A stretch of DNA of 64,000 nt from Pantoea sp. (GCF_028283705.1 NZ_JAPWKD010000011.1:682001-746000); one strand, 5' to 3'; positions 1 through 9,170 are shown, counted from the first letter of the stretch. The notes: generated by a model from the letters alone, not told the origin. Translations and numbers: made by a program.

Positions 1-685
1 CAGCGGCTTTTTGTGGGTCACCCAGTTGCTTACCACTTTTTTCCACGCGCGCCTGGCGGATGGGATTAAACAGCGCGTCGTAATCGGCAATGCTTCTTTC
101 ACTGCGCACCATCGAACGACCTGCCCAGTCGGTACGGAACGATCCCGGTGCCACGGCAGTGACGAAGATACCAAAAGGCTGCACTTCTTTGCCCAGCGCT
201 TCGGAAATCCCCTCCAGCGCGAACTTGCTGCCGCAATAATAAGTGATACCCGGCATGGTGATAAAACCGCCCATCGAGGTGATGTTGATGATGTGGCCGC
301 GCCGGCGCTGGCGCATAAACGGTAGCACCGCCTTGATCATAGCGACAGCGCCAAATACGTTGACATCAAACTGACGACGCATCTCCTCCAGGGAAGATTC
401 TTCCATCACCCCTTCATGGCCGTAACCGGCATTGTTGACCAGCACATCAATCGGACCCACTTCCTCTTCCAGTGCAGCAACGGTGCTGTTGATGGCGCTG
501 AAATCAGTCACGTCCAGCAGGCAGGCGGTGGCGAAACCAGGTTTAAGCGCTTCAAATGCCTCTCCGGCGGCCTGATTACGCACGGTGCCGATCACCCGAT
601 GACCCTGGTTTAATGCCTGCTGCGCTAAAGCACGGCCAAAGCCGCTGCTGACACCGGTGATGAATAACGTTTTGGTTGATGACAT
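1..685 (-). CDS. Short-chain dehydrogenase/reductase (SDR), 3' end outside window
   Basis: NAD(P)-dependent oxidoreductase of the classical SDR family, substrate unknown. The visible 228 residues show the Rossmann glycine motif TGVSSGFG near residue 10, the NNAG motif near 85, the catalytic serine in NITSMGG and the YxxxK pair in YYCGSK. The sequence then continues towards the C-terminal substrate loop and leaves the window. The start is the ATG at 683-685, the only sensible one before the divergent regulator. It faces an AraC-type activator across about 110 bp, a common pairing in which the regulator controls the dehydrogenase. The family call is secure; the reaction is not. Confidence 0.9.
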   Translation of the reverse strand, partial: MSSTKTLFITGVSSGFGRALAQQALNQGHRVIGTVRNQAAGEAFEALKPGFATACLLDVTDFSAINSTVAALEEEVGPIDVLVNNAGYGHEGVMEESSLEEMRRQFDVNVFGAVAMIKAVLPFMRQRRRGHIINITSMGGFITMPGITYYCGSKFALEGISEALGKEVQPFGIFVTAVAPGSFRTDWAGRSMVRSERSIADYDALFNPIRQARVEKSGKQLGDPQKAA

Positions 686-793
686 AAGATAGGCTCCTGC
701 TAACAAGTGAGAATGCATAATATTCTTCATTCTTTCTTGTGCTGAGGCCGTATCTTCTGGTTTTATTGCCTAATCTTATGAGTGGGTGATTTT

Positions 794-1729
794 ATGAGTG
801 AGCAGATTCAGACCAGCATGGTGGCATTGCTTCGCGCACTGGCACCGGAGGAGGGCTATAACCTGACCGCACTGGAGCAGGTGCGTATCCTGCGATCCGA
901 CCGTCCTCTGACACGCACGCCGGTGCTGTACGATCCCGGTATCGTGATTGTCTGCCAGGGGTGTAAGCGCGGTTATTTGGGCGATCGGGTTTATGTCTAT
1001 GATGCCCAGCATTACCTTGCGGTTTCAGTGCCGGTGCCCTTTGTGATGGAAACCGATGCCAGCCCGGAGCAACCCTTGCTGGCTATTTATCTCCATCTGG
1101 ATTTCGCCGTCGCGGCGGAGTTGTTGCTGCAACTCGAACAGCAGGGCGGTGCCGAACCGATACCGGCACCGCAAAGCATGATGTCCAGCCCGATGGATGC
1201 GGTGATGCAAGGTTCTGTGCTGCGTTTTCTGCAAGCGCTGCATCATCCGCGTGATGCGGCCATTCTCGGGCCAGCCCTGATGCGTGAATTGTATTACCGG
1301 GTGCTGACCGGCGCGCAGGGCACTGTAATGCGTTCGGCGCTGACGCAGCAGGGACAGTTTGGCAAAATTGGCAAAGCGCTGCGCCAGATCCATGCCACCT
1401 ATGCACAGGCGCTGACACTGGCGCAGCTGGCGGCAGAAGCGGGGATGAGCGTGCCCACCTTTCACAGCCATTTTAAAACCATCACCGGTACTGCACCGAT
1501 GCAATATGTGAAATCAGTACGATTGCATCAGGCGCGGATGTTGATGGTGCGACAGGAGATGACCGCTGCCGCTGCCAGCTTTGCGGTGGGTTATGAAAGC
1601 CCGTCGCAGTTTAACCGCGAATTCAAACGCCTGTTTGGCCTGCCACCGGCGGAGGAGAGCCGCAGAATGCAACAGCATTTCGCCGTGCCGCCAGAGCATC
1701 GCGACGCGGCATTTGTTTCTTCGCATTGA
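794..1729 (+). CDS. AraC-family transcriptional regulator with AraC_N domain
   Basis: Likely DNA-binding activator of the divergent SDR gene. It has 311 residues: an N-terminal AraC_N-type ligand domain (about 20-170) and a C-terminal double helix-turn-helix. The latter includes LTLAQLAAEAGMSVPTFHSHF and the second-helix signature AAAASFAVGYESPSQFNREFKRLFG, ending near residue 290. A GTG at 782 is in frame, but the ATG at 794 is the more usual start. The intergenic region to the SDR holds the shared promoter. The inducer cannot be read from sequence. Confidence 0.88.
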   Translation: MSEQIQTSMVALLRALAPEEGYNLTALEQVRILRSDRPLTRTPVLYDPGIVIVCQGCKRGYLGDRVYVYDAQHYLAVSVPVPFVMETDASPEQPLLAIYLHLDFAVAAELLLQLEQQGGAEPIPAPQSMMSSPMDAVMQGSVLRFLQALHHPRDAAILGPALMRELYYRVLTGAQGTVMRSALTQQGQFGKIGKALRQIHATYAQALTLAQLAAEAGMSVPTFHSHFKTITGTAPMQYVKSVRLHQARMLMVRQEMTAAAASFAVGYESPSQFNREFKRLFGLPPAEESRRMQQHFAVPPEHRDAAFVSSH

Positions 1730-1748
1730 TTACGTGATTGATAAAACG

Positions 1749-2894
1749 TTAAATCGTAGGGTCGCCATTGATGGCGGCCTGAGATGTCATCCACGCCTCA
1801 ATCAATTGCCCGTATAAATTCTCTGCCTCTTCCAGCCGTGACAGCAGGCAATATTCATCAGTCTGATGCGCCATCGTTGGTTCACCCGGCCCGAGAATGA
1901 CGCACGGTGGTGAACCCAGTGCCGGTAGCAGCAGCGACGCATCGGTAAAGTAGGGCACAATCCGCGCAGTCAATGGCTCGGCGTGTAGAGGCTGACATAG
2001 CTGAAACACCTGTTGCATCCAGCGATGTTCTTCTGCGCTCAGCACCGCAGGCAAATCGACCAGCGTGGTGATGAACACTCTTTCCCCGAGGGCAGTTGAG
2101 AGGCGCTGGCGGATTTCGCCATGTTGCAGATTTGGCGCGGTGCGGATATCGACATCAAAGGTGGTGCGATCGGGCACCGAGTTGATGTTTAACCCACCCT
2201 GAATGCGTCCCACGTTCAGCGTGGGTTGCTTCATCAGCGGATGTGACGCGCCAGGCGAGAAGTGCTGGATCTTCCCCAGCGCCTCCGCCGCCAGATAGAT
2301 AGCGTTAATACCCAGATGCGGCATGGCACCGTGCGCGGTTTTCCCGCGGGTTTCGCAGCGTAACCACAACGCCCCTTTGTGCCCAATCACCGGATAGTTA
2401 GCCGTCGGTTCGCCGACGATTAACGCGCCCGGCTGAGGCAACGCGGTGTCACCGATCAGAGCCCGTGCGCCATCGCAGCCGGTTTCTTCACCGCCGGTGA
2501 GGTACAGCACCACGCCGCAACCCGCCATGATTGCGGGTTGATGATGCTGGCAGGCGGTGACAAAGGCAGCAATCGCCGCTTTCATATCGCTGCTGCCGCG
2601 TCCATAGAGGCGACCATCAATAATATCCGCACCGAAAGGGTCATATTGCCAGTCAGCCACGCCCAGCGGCACCGTATCCAGATGTCCGGTAAAACCCAGC
2701 GGCTTGCCGTTAGTCTTGCCCGGTAACATGGCAATCAAATTGGTTCGCCGTTCACCAAAACTATGCTGCTGCACCTGGAAACCCACATCGCTGAGGTAAT
2801 CTGCCAGCCACGCCATGCATGCAGCTTCGTCACCGGGGGGATTGATGGTGTTAAAACGCAGCAATTGCTGCGTCAGATCGCGTAACGCGCTCAT
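1749..2894 (-). CDS. M20-family metallopeptidase/deacylase (ArgE/DapE-like)
   Basis: Zinc-dependent amidohydrolase of the M20 family, 381 residues, cytosolic. Visible metal and catalytic motifs are GHLDTVPLG (first His and Asp), GRGSSDMKA (bridging Asp) and TGGEETGCDG (general-base Glu-Glu). A dimerisation segment carries GKTAHGAMPHLG, and a late HQTDEY supplies the last His. The start ATG overlaps the upstream stop (ATGA at 2891-2894), so it is translationally coupled to the amidotransferase-like gene. It is probably the last gene of the LacI-controlled operon, removing an acyl or amide group from an unknown catabolite. Longer in-frame starts exist but would lie inside the upstream gene. Confidence 0.85.
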   Translation of the reverse strand: MSALRDLTQQLLRFNTINPPGDEAACMAWLADYLSDVGFQVQQHSFGERRTNLIAMLPGKTNGKPLGFTGHLDTVPLGVADWQYDPFGADIIDGRLYGRGSSDMKAAIAAFVTACQHHQPAIMAGCGVVLYLTGGEETGCDGARALIGDTALPQPGALIVGEPTANYPVIGHKGALWLRCETRGKTAHGAMPHLGINAIYLAAEALGKIQHFSPGASHPLMKQPTLNVGRIQGGLNINSVPDRTTFDVDIRTAPNLQHGEIRQRLSTALGERVFITTLVDLPAVLSAEEHRWMQQVFQLCQPLHAEPLTARIVPYFTDASLLLPALGSPPCVILGPGEPTMAHQTDEYCLLSRLEEAENLYGQLIEAWMTSQAAINGDPTI

Positions 2895-3649
2895 GCGGGT
2901 GATCCGGTCAGCCAGTCGAGGCAATTGAGCCACAGCTGGCGAAATCCGGGCCATTGCGCAAATTCCGGTGGCAGCCAGTGCGCAGACATATCACTGGTCC
3001 ACACCAGCGTGCGTCCCTGCTGATATTCGCGGATTGCCAGCAACGGGTGCGTTGTACCGGTGACGGTCGCCAGCAGCTGCCCTTCGGGTTGCATTTCGAC
3101 TTCGTTATAGCCCAGTAGCCACGGCATCTCCGCAGGCAGATTTTCCAGAATGCCATGCGTCTGGGTTTGCTCCAGGTAACAGCCTTCAGGGCGCTCAATC
3201 CGGTCATCCCAGGCGAGGCACCGTACGGGCAGCGTTTGTTCAACCGCCGTGTTGCGGTAGCGTGCGCCGCCATTGATGCCCTGGAAACTGTAGTAACCGC
3301 CAATCATCATCAGCGCCCCCCCCTGAGCAACATAATCATGCAGTAACGTCAGGCGGTTAGCGGTGCGCTGGCTTTTCAGCCAGGTAGCGGGATGCAGCAG
3401 CAGGGTGTTAGCACCAATATCCGACAGAATGATCACATCCCATTCCTGTAATGCAGCCAGCGTCAGCGGGAACTGTTCAGGGGCTTCGTGTACCGGCATA
3501 TGGGTGACCTGATACGCGCTGTCCTGCAACGCCGCGAGGAAATCCACCGCACCGTTGTGCCAGGTGGCGGTCGCGAATTGATCAAAGCCTTTGATATGTG
3601 TTGAGGTGCTGGTCCAGGATTCACCCACCAGCAGAACCTTTTTCGTCAT
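2891..3649 (-). CDS. Class I glutamine amidotransferase-like / ThuA-like protein
   Basis: About 252 residues with a flavodoxin-like fold: an N-terminal KKVLLVGES strand, a WDVIILSDIGANT turn and GGALMMIGGYYSFQG resembling the nucleophile elbow of trehalose-utilisation ThuA and DJ-1/GATase proteins. At that elbow there is Gly-Gly-Tyr, not Cys, so classical glutaminase chemistry is unlikely. The start at 3649 is chosen for the GGAG eight bases upstream; an ATG at 3661 overlaps the preceding stop and is possible. It sits between a phosphotriesterase-family gene and an M20 hydrolase. I do not know its reaction; a sugar or lactone binding role is an inference. Confidence 0.72.
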   Translation of the reverse strand: MTKKVLLVGESWTSTSTHIKGFDQFATATWHNGAVDFLAALQDSAYQVTHMPVHEAPEQFPLTLAALQEWDVIILSDIGANTLLLHPATWLKSQRTANRLTLLHDYVAQGGALMMIGGYYSFQGINGGARYRNTAVEQTLPVRCLAWDDRIERPEGCYLEQTQTHGILENLPAEMPWLLGYNEVEMQPEGQLLATVTGTTHPLLAIREYQQGRTLVWTSDMSAHWLPPEFAQWPGFRQLWLNCLDWLTGSPA

Positions 3650-3660
3650 GATTTTCTCCA

Positions 3661-4740
3661 TTACGCGCCAAATACCCGCTGTGGGTTGGCGATCATCAAC
3701 GTTTCTAACTGTTCACCGCTGACACCGTGGCGGCGCAGGCGCGGTACGAAATTTTTTAGGATGTGGCCGTAGCCGTGGCCGCCGTAACGCGTCAGCATGG
3801 TTTTGAGGAACACGTCCTGCGACAGCAAAATCTGCTGGAGATAGCCGTCATCGATCAGTGCACAAATCGCGTTAGCATTCTCTTCATCGGAGGGGGACTG
3901 TGCCTGTTCATCGGCGTAGTAGTAGCTCATGCCGATCATGTCGTATTCGAGATACGCACCGCGATCGGCCAGTTCTCGCTGATAACTTTTATCCGCATGG
4001 CTGGGGTTCATATGGCACAACACGGTATGCCGCAAATCAGCACCTTCCTGGGCCAGAATATCCAGCACCTTGTGGCCAAGACGTTCCCAGCCAGGAAGAT
4101 GAACCTCAATCGGCACCCCGGTGGCCGCACTGGCGCGTCCCGCCGCCCGCAGTGACTTCTCTTCATCGGCGGTGAAACGACTGGATACGCCAATCTCGCC
4201 AATCAGCCCGGCCAGCACCTCAGGTTTTTCCGCCAGTCCACCGAGGTCATAAATCAGTTTTTCCGTCAGCTGTTCCACGCTGGTGGTTTTTACCCACTCC
4301 GGGTGCGACGGTTGCAGATACAAACCGGTGCCCATGATGATGTTCAGGCCGGTGAGACGGGCGATACGTTGCAATGCTTTAGGGTCGCGGCCAATACCGA
4401 TATTGGTGGGATCAACCACCGTTTCCCCACCGAGGGCGCGGTACTTCATCAACTCTTCAATCGCCACATCGACGTCAAACAGCTGGCAGTTATCACGGCT
4501 CATCAGCGGATTGAGCGACAATTCACCGAGATTTTCGATGCGTACCGGCATCTCGGCGATATGGCGCTCGCTACAACAGCAGGGCGGTACCCATTTGCCT
4601 GAGGCATCCAGCAAAATGTGTTCATGCATCAGCGTGACACCCATCTGGTCCAGCGGCAGCGGGCCGAGGACCGTCATCACATAACCGCTTTGCACGCCAA
4701 GCGGCAGCGGTTCGGGATGACGAAAAAGTGAACCTTTCAT
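3661..4740 (-). CDS. Phosphotriesterase-family (Php) metal-dependent hydrolase
   Basis: Amidohydrolase-superfamily TIM-barrel protein, 359 residues, the usual family length. It has the first metal motif LMHEHILLD (near residue 38), a GEIG segment near 180 where paralogues carry the bridging carboxylated lysine or Glu, histidines in VEVHLPG-type and TVLCHMNPSH segments, and the final metal Asp in ILLSQDVFLK. Known relatives are lactonases and esterases, not true organophosphate hydrolases. It lies just downstream of ribose-type ABC genes, so hydrolysis of a sugar lactone or phosphodiester taken up by that importer is a reasonable guess. Confidence 0.85.
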   Translation of the reverse strand: MKGSLFRHPEPLPLGVQSGYVMTVLGPLPLDQMGVTLMHEHILLDASGKWVPPCCCSERHIAEMPVRIENLGELSLNPLMSRDNCQLFDVDVAIEELMKYRALGGETVVDPTNIGIGRDPKALQRIARLTGLNIIMGTGLYLQPSHPEWVKTTSVEQLTEKLIYDLGGLAEKPEVLAGLIGEIGVSSRFTADEEKSLRAAGRASAATGVPIEVHLPGWERLGHKVLDILAQEGADLRHTVLCHMNPSHADKSYQRELADRGAYLEYDMIGMSYYYADEQAQSPSDEENANAICALIDDGYLQQILLSQDVFLKTMLTRYGGHGYGHILKNFVPRLRRHGVSGEQLETLMIANPQRVFGA

Positions 4741-4743
4741 CAG

Positions 4744-5754
4744 CTATCCTTTGGCAGAGGCGCGTGCCGGGTTGAGAATGCGTGTGTTGATCCAGATGGC
4801 GAGCAGGATGATCGCGCCGGTGGCGATTTGCGTGTAGAACGGTGAAATATGCGACAGAATCAACCCGTTCTGGATAATGGCGATGGAAAGCGCACCCAAT
4901 AACGTACCGATCACCGTGCCAAAACCGCCGAACAGGCTGGTGCTGCCGAGCACCACGGCAGCGATAACCTGCAACTCAAACCCTTCGCCCTGATTAGAGG
5001 AACCGCTGCCGAGACGGGCGGTGATGATCATGCCTGCCAGCGCGGCTGCCATGCCGCTGATAATGTAAACGCGCATCACCACCGCTTTGGTATTGATACC
5101 GCTACGGCGGGCACCTTCGGCGTTGGCACCGATGGCAGTGACATAGCGACCAAAACGCATATGGTTAAGCACCACATGTCCGACAATCAGCGCCACAATG
5201 CCGATCAGGGCGGGCATCGGGATACCCATCACCCAGGCGCGGCCCATAAAGGTAAACGGGCTATCGGCGGGGACCGGGATCGAGTAGCCCTGGGTGATCA
5301 ACAGCGCCACGCCCCGCACCACCGCCAGGGTGGCGAGGGTGACGATAAACGCCGGAATCCCCTCGTAAGCGATAAAGAAACCGTTAATCGCGCCGACTAA
5401 CGCGCCCATTGCCAGGCCGCCAATCAGTACGCAGTACCAGGGCCAGCCCCAGCTGTTGAGGGCAATGGCGGACAACGCGCCTACCAGCGCCAGCGTCGAT
5501 CCTACCGAGAGATCAATGCCACCGGTGGTGATCACCAGCGTCATCGCCGTCGCCACAATCAGCAGCGGTGCGCTTTGGCGAATAATGTTGAGCCAGTTAG
5601 GCGTGGTGAGAAAGTTGCTGGTGATCAGTGAAAACACCACACAGCAGAAGACAAAAAACAGCGCAATGCTGACCACGCCAGAATGGTTATGTAGCAGGCG
5701 TCTGGGCAGCGAATGCTGGATCATGCGTGTACCGGAGAGGTTAACCATACTCAT
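4744..5754 (-). CDS. ABC transporter permease, ribose/xylose (RbsC/BPD_transp_2) type
   Basis: Inner-membrane permease, 336 residues, with roughly nine hydrophobic segments. It carries family signatures such as TLVITTGGIDLSVGS near the N-terminal third, GINTKAVVMRVYIISGMAAALAGMI, and the C-terminal GFELQVIAAVVLGSTSLFGGFGT block. The start at 5754 (MSMVNLSG) follows an AAGGGAACGAG stretch and lies ten bases after the ATPase stop. A longer frame upstream overlaps the ATPase gene. It pairs with the ATPase at 5765 and with the periplasmic protein at 8193, giving a complete carbohydrate importer. Confidence 0.92.
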   Translation of the reverse strand: MSMVNLSGTRMIQHSLPRRLLHNHSGVVSIALFFVFCCVVFSLITSNFLTTPNWLNIIRQSAPLLIVATAMTLVITTGGIDLSVGSTLALVGALSAIALNSWGWPWYCVLIGGLAMGALVGAINGFFIAYEGIPAFIVTLATLAVVRGVALLITQGYSIPVPADSPFTFMGRAWVMGIPMPALIGIVALIVGHVVLNHMRFGRYVTAIGANAEGARRSGINTKAVVMRVYIISGMAAALAGMIITARLGSGSSNQGEGFELQVIAAVVLGSTSLFGGFGTVIGTLLGALSIAIIQNGLILSHISPFYTQIATGAIILLAIWINTRILNPARASAKG

Positions 5755-5764
5755 ACTCGTTCCC

Positions 5765-6550
5765 TTAATGGGCGTGGGCGGACGGCGCGCTGAACTTCTC
5801 GCCGACAATCAGGTTGACGATTTCGCTCAGGCTGGTGTCGGCCACCCGGCGGTCCGCCACGTTGGTGCCCTCGTACATCACCATGATGCGATCGCATACC
5901 AGAAACAGATCCTGCAAACGGTGGGTAATCAGGATCACGCTAACGCCACGGGCGCTGACGCGTTTGATCAGCTCCAGCACCGCTTCCACCTCGGCCACGG
6001 CCAGCGCCGCTGTGGGTTCATCCATAATCAGCACTTTCGGACCGAACGCTGCCGCACGGGCAATGGCGATCGCCTGACGCTGCCCACCTGACAAATTACG
6101 CACCAGCAGGCGGGTATCAGGAATGGAAATCCCCAATCCCTTTAGCATTTCACGCGCATCGGCATGCATTTTTTGTTGATCGAGAAAGGGCACGCCCAGC
6201 CAGTGTTTCATCGGTTCGCGGCCCATAAACAGGTTACCCGCGACATCCACGGTGTCGCACAGCGACAGATCCTGATAAACCATTTCGATATGGCAACGTC
6301 GGGCATCGGCGGGATTCGCGAAACGCTGCTCCTCGCCATCAATACGAATTGCTCCGCTGGTAGGCACTACGGCACCGGACAGCACCTTGGTCAGCGTGGA
6401 TTTACCGGCACCGTTGTCACCGACCAGACCCAGCACTTCACCGGGTGCCAGCTCGAGATTCACACCGCGCAGCGAGCGAATCGAGCCGTAGGTTTTAGTG
6501 ATATTGATCATCTCAACCCGTGCCGGGGCGGCACGTTGCTGCTGTTGCAT
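5765..6550 (-). CDS. ABC transporter ATP-binding protein, single-domain sugar type (FrcA-like)
   Basis: Cytoplasmic ATPase of the sugar importer, 261 residues with one nucleotide-binding domain, unlike the double-domain RbsA. Visible are Walker A GDNGAGKST, signature NLSGGQRQA, Walker B VLIMDEPT and the H-loop ILITHR. It starts at MQQQQ (6550), eight bases after GGGGAG; an upstream ATG at 6589 lacks a good ribosome site. It is the first gene of the operon running left to the M20 gene. Two LacI-type palindromes lie in the 300 bases upstream. Confidence 0.92.
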   Translation of the reverse strand: MQQQQRAAPARVEMINITKTYGSIRSLRGVNLELAPGEVLGLVGDNGAGKSTLTKVLSGAVVPTSGAIRIDGEEQRFANPADARRCHIEMVYQDLSLCDTVDVAGNLFMGREPMKHWLGVPFLDQQKMHADAREMLKGLGISIPDTRLLVRNLSGGQRQAIAIARAAAFGPKVLIMDEPTAALAVAEVEAVLELIKRVSARGVSVILITHRLQDLFLVCDRIMVMYEGTNVADRRVADTSLSEIVNLIVGEKFSAPSAHAH

Positions 6551-6624
6551 CTCAACACTCCCCTTGTGATTCAAACGGAGACGTTGCATCAGCGGACGCC
6601 TTACGCGGTAAGGGTTTACATCTT

Positions 6625-6638
6625 GTAAACCGGTTTAC
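6625..6638. promoter_or_regulatory. LacI-family operator O1
   Basis: Perfect 14-bp palindrome GTAAACCGGTTTAC, the typical shape of LacI/GalR operators with a central CG. It lies 75 bases upstream of the ATPase start and probably blocks the promoter of the ABC operon. A second identical copy lies 171 bases away. The adjacent LacI gene is the obvious candidate repressor. Confidence 0.85.
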
Positions 6639-6795
6639 CCGATGCGCGTAATACGTGTCGCTGACCAACGCATGTCTTGCAGAGATATTTGTTCGCCACT
6701 GGAAAGATAGCAGAGACTGTGCCAGGTGAAAAAATCACCTCATGCAACCTTGTGCAACCTGATGTTTACTTTGGTGAAATATTTTTTTCACTCAG

Positions 6796-6809
6796 GTAAA
6801 CCGGTTTAC
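6796..6809. promoter_or_regulatory. LacI-family operator O2
   Basis: Second perfect copy of GTAAACCGGTTTAC, 171 bases from the copy at 6625-6638 and near the 3' end of the repressor gene. Paired operators at this spacing are typical for looping by tetrameric LacI proteins, though this repressor's oligomeric state is unknown. Confidence 0.85.
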
Positions 6810-6864
6810 TTGGTGGCGGAGATTTTAAGCGTGATGAGCCAGCAGGGTGCAACGATGCGCTAAT

Positions 6865-7887
6865 TTAGCGCACGTTGTGCAGGGGACTGATGGAGTCGCG
6901 CGCAATCCATTCCACCGGTAAACGGGTTTCCTGCGGCAGCGGCAAATCGCCGTGCAGCAGATTCAGCATCTGTTCAACGGCGGCACGCCCCATATCCCGT
7001 GCGGGCTGGCGAATGGTGGAGATACGCGGCTGGGTGAAATCGGCATAGCTGGCATCATCGAATCCCACCAGGGACAGGGCCTCCGGCGCACGCAACCCGC
7101 GTTCACGCAGGCCATCCAGTAACCCGAGCACCAGATAATCACTGGCGGCGAACACCGCACTCGGGCGTGGTACGCTGGCAAAGAAATGGTGCAGGGCCTG
7201 CGCGCCAAAACTGCGCTCGTATTTGCCAAACAACACCCATTCCGGCACCACTGCCAGCCCGGCCTGTTGCATCGCCTGGCAAAAACCCTGGTAACGTTCG
7301 CGCACGCTCATCAACGCATCGGGACCGCCAACAAAGGCAATCTGCCGATGCCCGGCGGCAATCAGCTGCTCCGTCGCCAGTTTGCCACCCTGGACGTTAT
7401 CGGCGAAAACTTTCGGCACGTTGCTGCCGGGAATATCCTCATCCAGCAAGACGATACGCTGTTGGCGCTGGACCTCTTTGCGCAGCAGGCCATTATCCGG
7501 GCGGTTGGTGGTGAACAACAGGCCATCCACCTGGCAGGTATCCAGCCAGCGAATAAACTGGCATTCCTTGTCCGGGTTGTTGCGGGTGATGCATAACACC
7601 AGGCTGTAGCCACGCTGTGACGCGGCTTCTTCGGCGGCATCGGCCAGCTCGGCAAAGAAGGGGTTAGTAATATCGGGCAGCACCAGGCCGAGTGTTTCGC
7701 TGCCGCCTTTGCTTAAGCGGCGAGCCAGCGAGTTGCCGCGATAATCCAGCTGACGGATCGCGTTTTCGATACGCGTAACGGTATCCTGCGGCAGAACCAG
7801 CGAATGATTGAGATAGCGCGACACGGTTGCTTTTGACAACCCAGCCAGTTGCGCCACATCTGAAAGTAAAACGCGTTTTTTTGTCAT
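6865..7887 (-). CDS. LacI-family transcriptional repressor
   Basis: Sugar-responsive repressor of 340 residues. The N-terminal helix-turn-helix reads VLLSDVAQLAGLSKATVSRYL, followed by the hinge region ending LARRLSKGGSETLG and a periplasmic-binding-protein-like effector domain (LVLPDITNPFFAELADAAEE onward). The C-terminal SLVGFDDASYADF block is typical of GalR/LacI proteins. The start at 7887 (MTKKRVLL) puts the helix-turn-helix at the very N-terminus; the frame extends upstream without homology. It lies between the ABC operon and the binding-protein gene and probably represses both through the GTAAACCGGTTTAC sites. Confidence 0.93.
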   Translation of the reverse strand: MTKKRVLLSDVAQLAGLSKATVSRYLNHSLVLPQDTVTRIENAIRQLDYRGNSLARRLSKGGSETLGLVLPDITNPFFAELADAAEEAASQRGYSLVLCITRNNPDKECQFIRWLDTCQVDGLLFTTNRPDNGLLRKEVQRQQRIVLLDEDIPGSNVPKVFADNVQGGKLATEQLIAAGHRQIAFVGGPDALMSVRERYQGFCQAMQQAGLAVVPEWVLFGKYERSFGAQALHHFFASVPRPSAVFAASDYLVLGLLDGLRERGLRAPEALSLVGFDDASYADFTQPRISTIRQPARDMGRAAVEQMLNLLHGDLPLPQETRLPVEWIARDSISPLHNVR

Positions 7888-8192
7888 GAGTGCACACCTT
7901 TTATCGGCCACAGCATTAACACATTTTTCCCTGCCAGCGACAGACTTTTTACTGCGGCTGCACTTAAAATATTCGCTTGACATTTTATTGCGTTCGGCGA
8001 ATGTTAATACCCAGTTTATCCGATGCCGTTTTTCCTTTAGCGCTTTTCATCCAGCCACCGAACGGAGTTCGTGACGGAAAAGTAATAAAGGCCGCCAATG
8101 CAGGCAGCAGACATTATGTTTGCTGTTACAGATATTTGTCCCGCAAAAAAACTTACCCACCAGGGTGCAGACACTTTTTGATGAGGGCAACG
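7888..8192. promoter_or_regulatory. Divergent promoter region, lacI-type gene and sugar-binding protein
   Basis: Intergenic stretch of 305 bases serving both directions. A TTGACA at 7977-7982 is the best -35 candidate for the rightward binding-protein gene, but no clean -10 stands at 17 bases, so the promoter is only tentative. No copy of the 14-bp operator occurs here. There is a GAGGG six bases before the chosen ATG at 8193. Confidence 0.4.
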
Positions 8193-9140
8193 ATGATGTT
8201 ATTTAACACCAGCAAGAAAAGCGTTCTTTCCTGTGTTGTACTTCTCTCTTCGATAATGACTACTTCCGTTATGGCGGCTTCGGCTGATTATGCTTTGGTG
8301 CAGATCAATCAGCAGGCCTTATTTTTTAATCAGATGAATAAAGGCGCGCAGGAAGCGGCAAAAGCCAGCGGTAAAAATGTCGTTATCTTTAACGCTAACG
8401 ATAATCCTGTTTCACAAAATGATGCGATTGAAAACTATATTGAACAGGGCGTGAAAGGCATTATGGTGGATGCCATTGACGTCAATGGCATCATGCCCGC
8501 AATTAAAGAAGCGGCAGCGAAAAATATTCCGGTGATTGCTATCGATGCGGTATTACCCGTTGGCCCACAGGCGGCTCAGGTGGGGGTAGATAACGTTGAA
8601 GGCGGTAAGATCCTCGGCAAATATTTCCTGGGTTATGTTGATAAAAGTATGGGCGGCAAAGCGCGTGTCGGTATTGTTGGCGCGCTGAATTCTGCCATCC
8701 AGAATGAGCGCCAGAAAGGCTTTGAAGACACCATCAAAAGCAATAAAAACATCAGCGTGGCCGATGTGGTTGATGGCCGCAACATCCAGGATGACGCGAT
8801 GACGGCGGCGGAAAACCTGATTACCGGCAACCCGGATATGACCGCGATTTATGCCACCGGTGAACCGGCACTGCTCGGCGCGATTGCGGCGGTGGAAAAC
8901 CAGGGACGTCAGAAGGATATCAAGGTGTTTGGCTGGGACCTGACTGCCCGCGCCATCAGCGGTATCGATCAGGGTTATGTGGTGGCGGTACTGCAACAGG
9001 ACCCGGAAAAAATGGGTGAAGAAGCCGTCAAAGCCCTGAATGCCATCAGCGCCGGTAAAACGGTGCAGAAACACATCCAGGTACCGGCGACGGTGGTGAC
9101 CAAAGAGAACGTGGGTAGCTATCGCGCCATGTTCAAATAA
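8193..9140 (+). CDS. Periplasmic sugar-binding protein of ABC transporter (RbsB-like)
   Basis: Substrate-binding protein of about 315 residues. A Sec signal peptide with hydrophobic core VLSCVVLLSSIMTT and cleavage after VMA-AS is followed by a type I periplasmic-binding fold: FFNQMNKGAQEAAKASGKNV, QNDAIENYIEQGVKGIMVDAID, VGVDNVEGGKILGKY. The start at 8193 follows GAGGG; ATGs at 8181 and 8196 are alternatives. It completes the importer with the permease and ATPase across the repressor gene. The ligand is probably a pentose, nucleoside or related sugar, by family only. Confidence 0.9.
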   Translation: MMLFNTSKKSVLSCVVLLSSIMTTSVMAASADYALVQINQQALFFNQMNKGAQEAAKASGKNVVIFNANDNPVSQNDAIENYIEQGVKGIMVDAIDVNGIMPAIKEAAAKNIPVIAIDAVLPVGPQAAQVGVDNVEGGKILGKYFLGYVDKSMGGKARVGIVGALNSAIQNERQKGFEDTIKSNKNISVADVVDGRNIQDDAMTAAENLITGNPDMTAIYATGEPALLGAIAAVENQGRQKDIKVFGWDLTARAISGIDQGYVVAVLQQDPEKMGEEAVKALNAISAGKTVQKHIQVPATVVTKENVGSYRAMFK

Positions 9141-9144
9141 ACCT

Positions 9145-9170
9145 CTGGTCCGGCATTAACGCCGGGCCAG
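9145..9170. terminator. Hairpin between convergent binding-protein and PfkB genes
   Basis: A ten-base stem, CTGGTCCGGC against GCCGGGCCAG with one mismatch and a six-base loop, begins just after the binding-protein stop and overlaps the last codons of the convergent PfkB gene. It could terminate from either side; there is no long T run, so confidence is moderate. Confidence 0.5.

Larger units (their letters stand above)
6551..6864. promoter_or_regulatory. Promoter region of ABC operon, between lacI-type gene and ATPase
   Basis: Non-coding stretch of 314 bases bracketed by two identical LacI operators. It contains AT-rich sequence with runs of A and T around 6,770-6,795 that could hold the promoter. 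The lacI-type gene also reads leftwards and ends at 6865, so this region is both its 3' flank and the operon leader. I see no convincing terminator hairpin with a T run. Confidence 0.6.
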
